A stretch of 16,540 nucleotides of DNA from an uncultured Clostridia bacterium (GTDB lineage: Bacteria; Bacillota; Clostridia; Oscillospirales; Butyricicoccaceae): the NCBI GenBank assembly GCA_945486175.1, contig CALYTA010000002.1:1-16540 (forward strand), in the 5' to 3' direction. Position 1 is the first letter of the stretch. The number at the start of each line of letters is the position of its first letter. The notes below the pieces were generated by a model. The model saw only the letters and a program-made list of their open reading frames with translations. It had not been told where the DNA came from and made no database searches. Positions 14,408 to 16,540 of this stretch are shown here, piece by piece. A program made the position numbers and the translations under genes.

Positions 14408-15379
14408 CTATTCCATCTCAAACATTGGTTCGATATACTGCTGAATCAGTCCGACACTGTCGGGTGCGTTCGGTGTAAAAAGTGCGGCAATGGAAACCAC
14501 CAGCTGCTTCTCCGGGTTCACATAAACCGCGTTTCCGCCATCGCCCAGAGCTGCATAGCTGCCTTCCTGTTCGTCGACCACCCACCAGAGATAGCCATAC
14601 GACAGATTGCCGCACCGGCTGTGCATCCGCGTGCTCTCCGCAATCCATGAAGCCGGCAGAAGCTGTCTGCCGGCCCAGCTTCCGCCGTTTGCATACAGCT
14701 GTCCGATTTTTGCCAGATCGGCAGGCGTCAGGGCAAGTCCCCAGCTCGCTGTATGAACGCCCTGCGGGTCGGCAATCCAGCCCGGAGCATGCTTCTGTTC
14801 TGCATAAAAGGCAAACTGCTCCTCCCTGCTGTGCAGCGGGATGCTGCACACATCGGCAATGCCGAGCGGCAAAAACAGATGTTCCCTGGCAAAGTCGAGC
14901 ACCGGCTGGCCTGTCGCACGGACGAGAATACCGGACAGAATATGCGCCCCGATGATGGGCGAATACAAAAATTGCCCGGTATATTCCCCGCCCAGAAAAT
15001 CCAATGCGGCCCCTACCCAGTTTTCACTCGCAAAAAACGCCTCATATGGCTCCTCTTTGTACCGGAAGGGTGCTGTCATGGTAAGCAGCTGCCGGATGGT
15101 GACATTCTGTGCAGCCGGATCTCTGGCTGTACATGCCGGGAAAAAGTCCCATATGTTCTGATCCACGCTCTCGATACCGCCCTGTGCAATGGCGATGCCA
15201 ATCAGCGCGGAAACAACGCTTTTCGTCACGGAAAACACATGGACGGCGTCATCCGCAGAAAATCCATTCCAATGGTTCTCATACACGGCTGTGTTATTTT
15301 TCCGCACAACAATACCTGTAATATTTGGATATGCGCGGCTTACTGCCGCTTCCAACTGCTCCAATCGTTCCAGATTCAT
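14408..15379 (-). CDS. Serine hydrolase of the beta-lactamase/EstB superfamily
   Basis: This 323-residue protein is a penicillin-binding-protein-like serine hydrolase (PF00144 type). The nucleophile motif S-V-T-K is at 50-53, the second motif Y-S-P at 139-141, and LLTMTA (98-103) and a G-D-G-G loop near the C-terminus replace the KTG box. No signal peptide or membrane helix is visible, so it is probably a cytoplasmic esterase, amidase or peptidase and not a secreted lactamase. The substrate is unknown. The start at 15377-15379 is preceded by AAGGAG; 57 upstream in-frame codons are rejected because they run through the promoter and terminator. It sits between the corrinoid-related genes but is its own transcription unit. 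It could release or modify a methylated substrate, which is speculative. Confidence 0.85.
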   Translation of the reverse strand: MNLERLEQLEAAVSRAYPNITGIVVRKNNTAVYENHWNGFSADDAVHVFSVTKSVVSALIGIAIAQGGIESVDQNIWDFFPACTARDPAAQNVTIRQLLTMTAPFRYKEEPYEAFFASENWVGAALDFLGGEYTGQFLYSPIIGAHILSGILVRATGQPVLDFAREHLFLPLGIADVCSIPLHSREEQFAFYAEQKHAPGWIADPQGVHTASWGLALTPADLAKIGQLYANGGSWAGRQLLPASWIAESTRMHSRCGNLSYGYLWWVVDEQEGSYAALGDGGNAVYVNPEKQLVVSIAALFTPNAPDSVGLIQQYIEPMFEME

Positions 15380-15407
15380 GCTGTCATTCTCCTTGTATTC
15401 TGTTATC

Positions 15408-15419
15408 AAGGATATCCTT
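15408..15419. repeat. Perfect 12-bp palindrome, operator-like
   Basis: AAGGATATCCTT (15408-15419) lies a few bases downstream of the -10 of the serine hydrolase promoter, at the expected transcription start. A repressor bound there would block initiation. There is no direct evidence. Confidence 0.4.
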
Positions 15420-15425
15420 AAAGTC

Positions 15426-15454
15426 AGAATATAATGATTAAAAATTTTTTTCAA
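15426..15454 (-). promoter_or_regulatory. Candidate promoter of the serine hydrolase
   Basis: On the minus strand TTGAAA (15449-15454), a 17-bp AT-rich spacer and TATTCT (15426-15431); an alternative TATATT lies two bases closer to the -35. The leader would be about 40 nt. Confidence 0.5.
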
Positions 15455-15504
15455 GCCCTTTTTCACACAAAATCCGGAAAATATCGCACTTTTTATGCGG
15501 GCAT

Positions 15505-15539
15505 AAAAAAATCCCTGCGGAGTGGCTCCACAGGGATTT
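15505..15539 (-). terminator. Rho-independent terminator of the corrinoid protein gene
   Basis: Arms 15509-15517 and 15531-15539 (AAATCCCTG/CAGGGATTT) continue with GGAG/CTCC after one mismatch, around a 3-nt loop. On the minus strand seven T residues (complement of 15505-15511) follow. The hairpin begins 14 bp after the stop codon. Confidence 0.9.
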
Positions 15540-15553
15540 CCTTTGTCCAAAAA

Positions 15554-16186
15554 TTATTCAAAATACTCCATAACAGCATCCGCTGCGCTTGCTGCGTCAG
15601 GGGTGTAGCGGTCTGCGCCAATCTGGTCACAGAAGGTCTGGGTAATCGGTGCGCCGCCGATCATAATCTTGACCTTGCCCTTCATCTCGGAAGCCTGAAC
15701 TGCCTCAACAACGTTGCGCATCTCGCCCATCGTGGTAGTCAGCAGTGCGGAGCAGCAGATAACCTTTGCGTCGTTTTCACGGGCTGCATCCAGGAACTTG
15801 TCAACCGGTACGTCAACGCCCAGGTCGATGACCTTCAGGCCCTTGCCTTCCATCATCATGCGAACAAGGTTCTTGCCGATGTCGTGCATATCGCCCTTAA
15901 CAGTGCCGAGAACGACTGTGCCCTTTTCCTCTACGCCGTCTGCTACCAGATGCGGACGCAGGATCTCAATGCCACGGTTCATTGCACGTGCTGCAACCAG
16001 AACTTCCGGTACGAATACTTCGTTGTTCTTAAACTTCTGGCCGATGATGTTCATGCCGTCCAGCAGACCATCCTGCAGGATTTCGCTTGCCGGAATGCCT
16101 TCATCCAGTGCCTGCTGTACACATGCCTTTACCTTCGGTGCGCGGCCCTTCTGCAGCCATTCGCTGATTTCATTTAAAATGCTCAT
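15554..16186 (-). CDS. Corrinoid (cobalamin-binding) methyl-carrier protein
   Basis: This 210-residue cytoplasmic protein carries a methyl group on its cobalt cofactor between a substrate methyltransferase and a second methyltransferase (tetrahydrofolate as acceptor in bacteria). Residues about 1-85 form the helical cap, and about 88-210 the Rossmann-type B12 domain with the cobalt-binding D-x-H-x-x-G at 99-104 (DMHDIG), S-x-L at 146-148 and G-G at 177-178. This matches the MtaC/MtbC/MttC/MtgC family, but the subgroup, and so the methyl donor, cannot be told. The ATG at 16184-16186 is preceded by GAGGAG at good spacing; 12 further codons upstream are rejected. It is its own transcription unit, between a terminator upstream and one downstream, near a RACE-like activator and a URO-D-like methyltransferase. 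Confidence 0.92.
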   Translation of the reverse strand: MSILNEISEWLQKGRAPKVKACVQQALDEGIPASEILQDGLLDGMNIIGQKFKNNEVFVPEVLVAARAMNRGIEILRPHLVADGVEEKGTVVLGTVKGDMHDIGKNLVRMMMEGKGLKVIDLGVDVPVDKFLDAARENDAKVICCSALLTTTMGEMRNVVEAVQASEMKGKVKIMIGGAPITQTFCDQIGADRYTPDAASAADAVMEYFE

Positions 16187-16267
16187 ATGATATTCTCCTC
16201 TCAACAATTCCTGTTTTAACAACTCCGCAGGCAGTGTCCTGAACTCCTCTGCCCTTTTGTTGTATCT

Positions 16268-16345
16268 ATCATACCATGCAGTCTTTGTTTTATCTTGTAC
16301 TCGGTTGCAGTTTTTGGTACATTTTTACCCACTTCGACTTTGTAC
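16268..16345 (-). promoter_or_regulatory. Extended -10 promoter with GTAC-centred repeats
   Basis: On the minus strand TGGTATGAT (-10 TATGAT, 16268-16273) is an extended -10 element without a clear -35. Upstream, GTAC occurs three times within 50 bp (16297-16300, 16317-16320, 16342-16345), each in a T/A-rich context; the last is the 8-bp palindrome TTGTACAA. The lack of a -35 suggests activator control. Confidence 0.4.
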
Positions 16346-16386
16346 AAAATAATTGTCCAAAACACAGGATTGCACCGCTTCTGTCC

Positions 16387-16417
16387 AAAAAAAGGGTACG
16401 CCGAAACGGCGTACCCT
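16387..16417 (-). terminator. Rho-independent terminator of the URO-D-like gene
   Basis: Perfect 11-bp stem AGGGTACGCCG/CGGCGTACCCT (16393-16403 and 16407-16417) with a 3-nt loop, then seven T residues on the minus strand (complement of 16387-16393). It separates this gene from the corrinoid protein gene. Confidence 0.93.
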
Positions 16418-16441
16418 CTGGTTCATGTGGCTGAGCTTTGA

Positions 16442-16540
16442 TTATTTTGCATAGAATTCGTCCACCGCCGCAAAGAATGCGTCGATGTTGTCCCAGCTGG
16501 ACATCGGCGGGATATCGCAGCCGGAGGAAATGACAAAATT
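16442..16540 (-). CDS. URO-D/MtaA-family methyltransferase, C-terminal fragment
   Basis: Only the last 32 codons are inside the window, ending at TAA (16442-16444). The fragment reads FVISSGCDIPPMSSW followed by an amphipathic C-terminal helix. S-G-C-D-I-P-P near the end is typical of uroporphyrinogen-decarboxylase-like methyltransferases (MtaA, MtbA, CmuA and related proteins), which use the cofactor-decarboxylase fold to transfer methyl groups to or from corrinoid proteins. With the corrinoid carrier gene as its downstream neighbour, methyl transfer is more likely than heme synthesis. The gene extends to the right beyond the window, so start, length and substrate class are unknown. Confidence 0.75.
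   Translation of the reverse strand, partial: NFVISSGCDIPPMSSWDNIDAFFAAVDEFYAK

Noticed and set aside
14408..15379. Beta-lactamase conferring antibiotic resistance
   Set aside because: No signal peptide and no KTG box; the motifs fit esterase-like members of the superfamily.

Overview
The window looks like chromosomal DNA of an anaerobic, fairly GC-rich Firmicute, probably a gut Clostridia of the Oscillospirales type. This is inferred from strong AGGAGG-type ribosome binding sites, sigma-A-like promoters, the Bacillus-style PHO-box pattern, the VanW/Big2 surface protein and the corrinoid methyltransferase parts. I did no database search. The first ~222 bases are about 27% GC and carry an open reading frame with no stop; the DNA then switches abruptly to more than 60% GC at the stop codon of the next gene. 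That edge is either an assembly chimera or a recent insertion boundary.

Layout. Positions 224-6071 (minus strand) hold a NagD-type HAD phosphatase with its own promoter, preceded by a complete phosphate operon in the order pstS, pstC, pstA, pstB, phoU, phoB-like regulator, closed by a terminator at 1101-1146. No sensor kinase gene is present. PstS is the most unusual protein: its two sequence halves are in the reverse of the usual order, as expected of a circular permutation. The pstS upstream region has four hexamers at exact 11-bp spacing plus a further pair, a good match to PhoP/PhoB boxes. A large hairpin sits between pstS and pstC. A 31-residue TTG-started gene (6262-6357, minus) with its own promoter lies just upstream.

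Positions 6554-9355 (plus strand) hold a small SdpI-like membrane protein and a secreted Big2-FN3(x4)-VanW protein, each with a promoter and terminator. Positions 9352-10586 (minus) hold a DUF1638 protein and MoaC, overlapping by 4 bp. Divergent from them (10801-14347, plus) are a hydantoinase/oxoprolinase-type ATPase and a [2Fe-2S]/DUF4445 corrinoid-reactivation protein, overlapping by 8 bp. A serine hydrolase (14408-15379, minus), a corrinoid-binding protein (15554-16186, minus) and the C-terminus of a uroporphyrinogen-decarboxylase-like methyltransferase (16442-16540, minus, cut by the window edge) complete the region.

How the genes work together. The Pst genes form a high-affinity phosphate importer with its PhoU switch and response regulator, apparently self-regulated through the PHO boxes. 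The right half is best read as parts of a corrinoid-dependent methyl-transfer (demethylation) system: a substrate:corrinoid methyltransferase (URO-D type), a methyl carrier (corrinoid protein) and a reductive activator of the oxidised carrier (DUF4445), with HyuA-like and DUF1638 proteins as accessory partners of unknown role. The methyl donor is not identifiable from this window. There are no rRNAs, tRNAs, CRISPR arrays or recognisable transposases.
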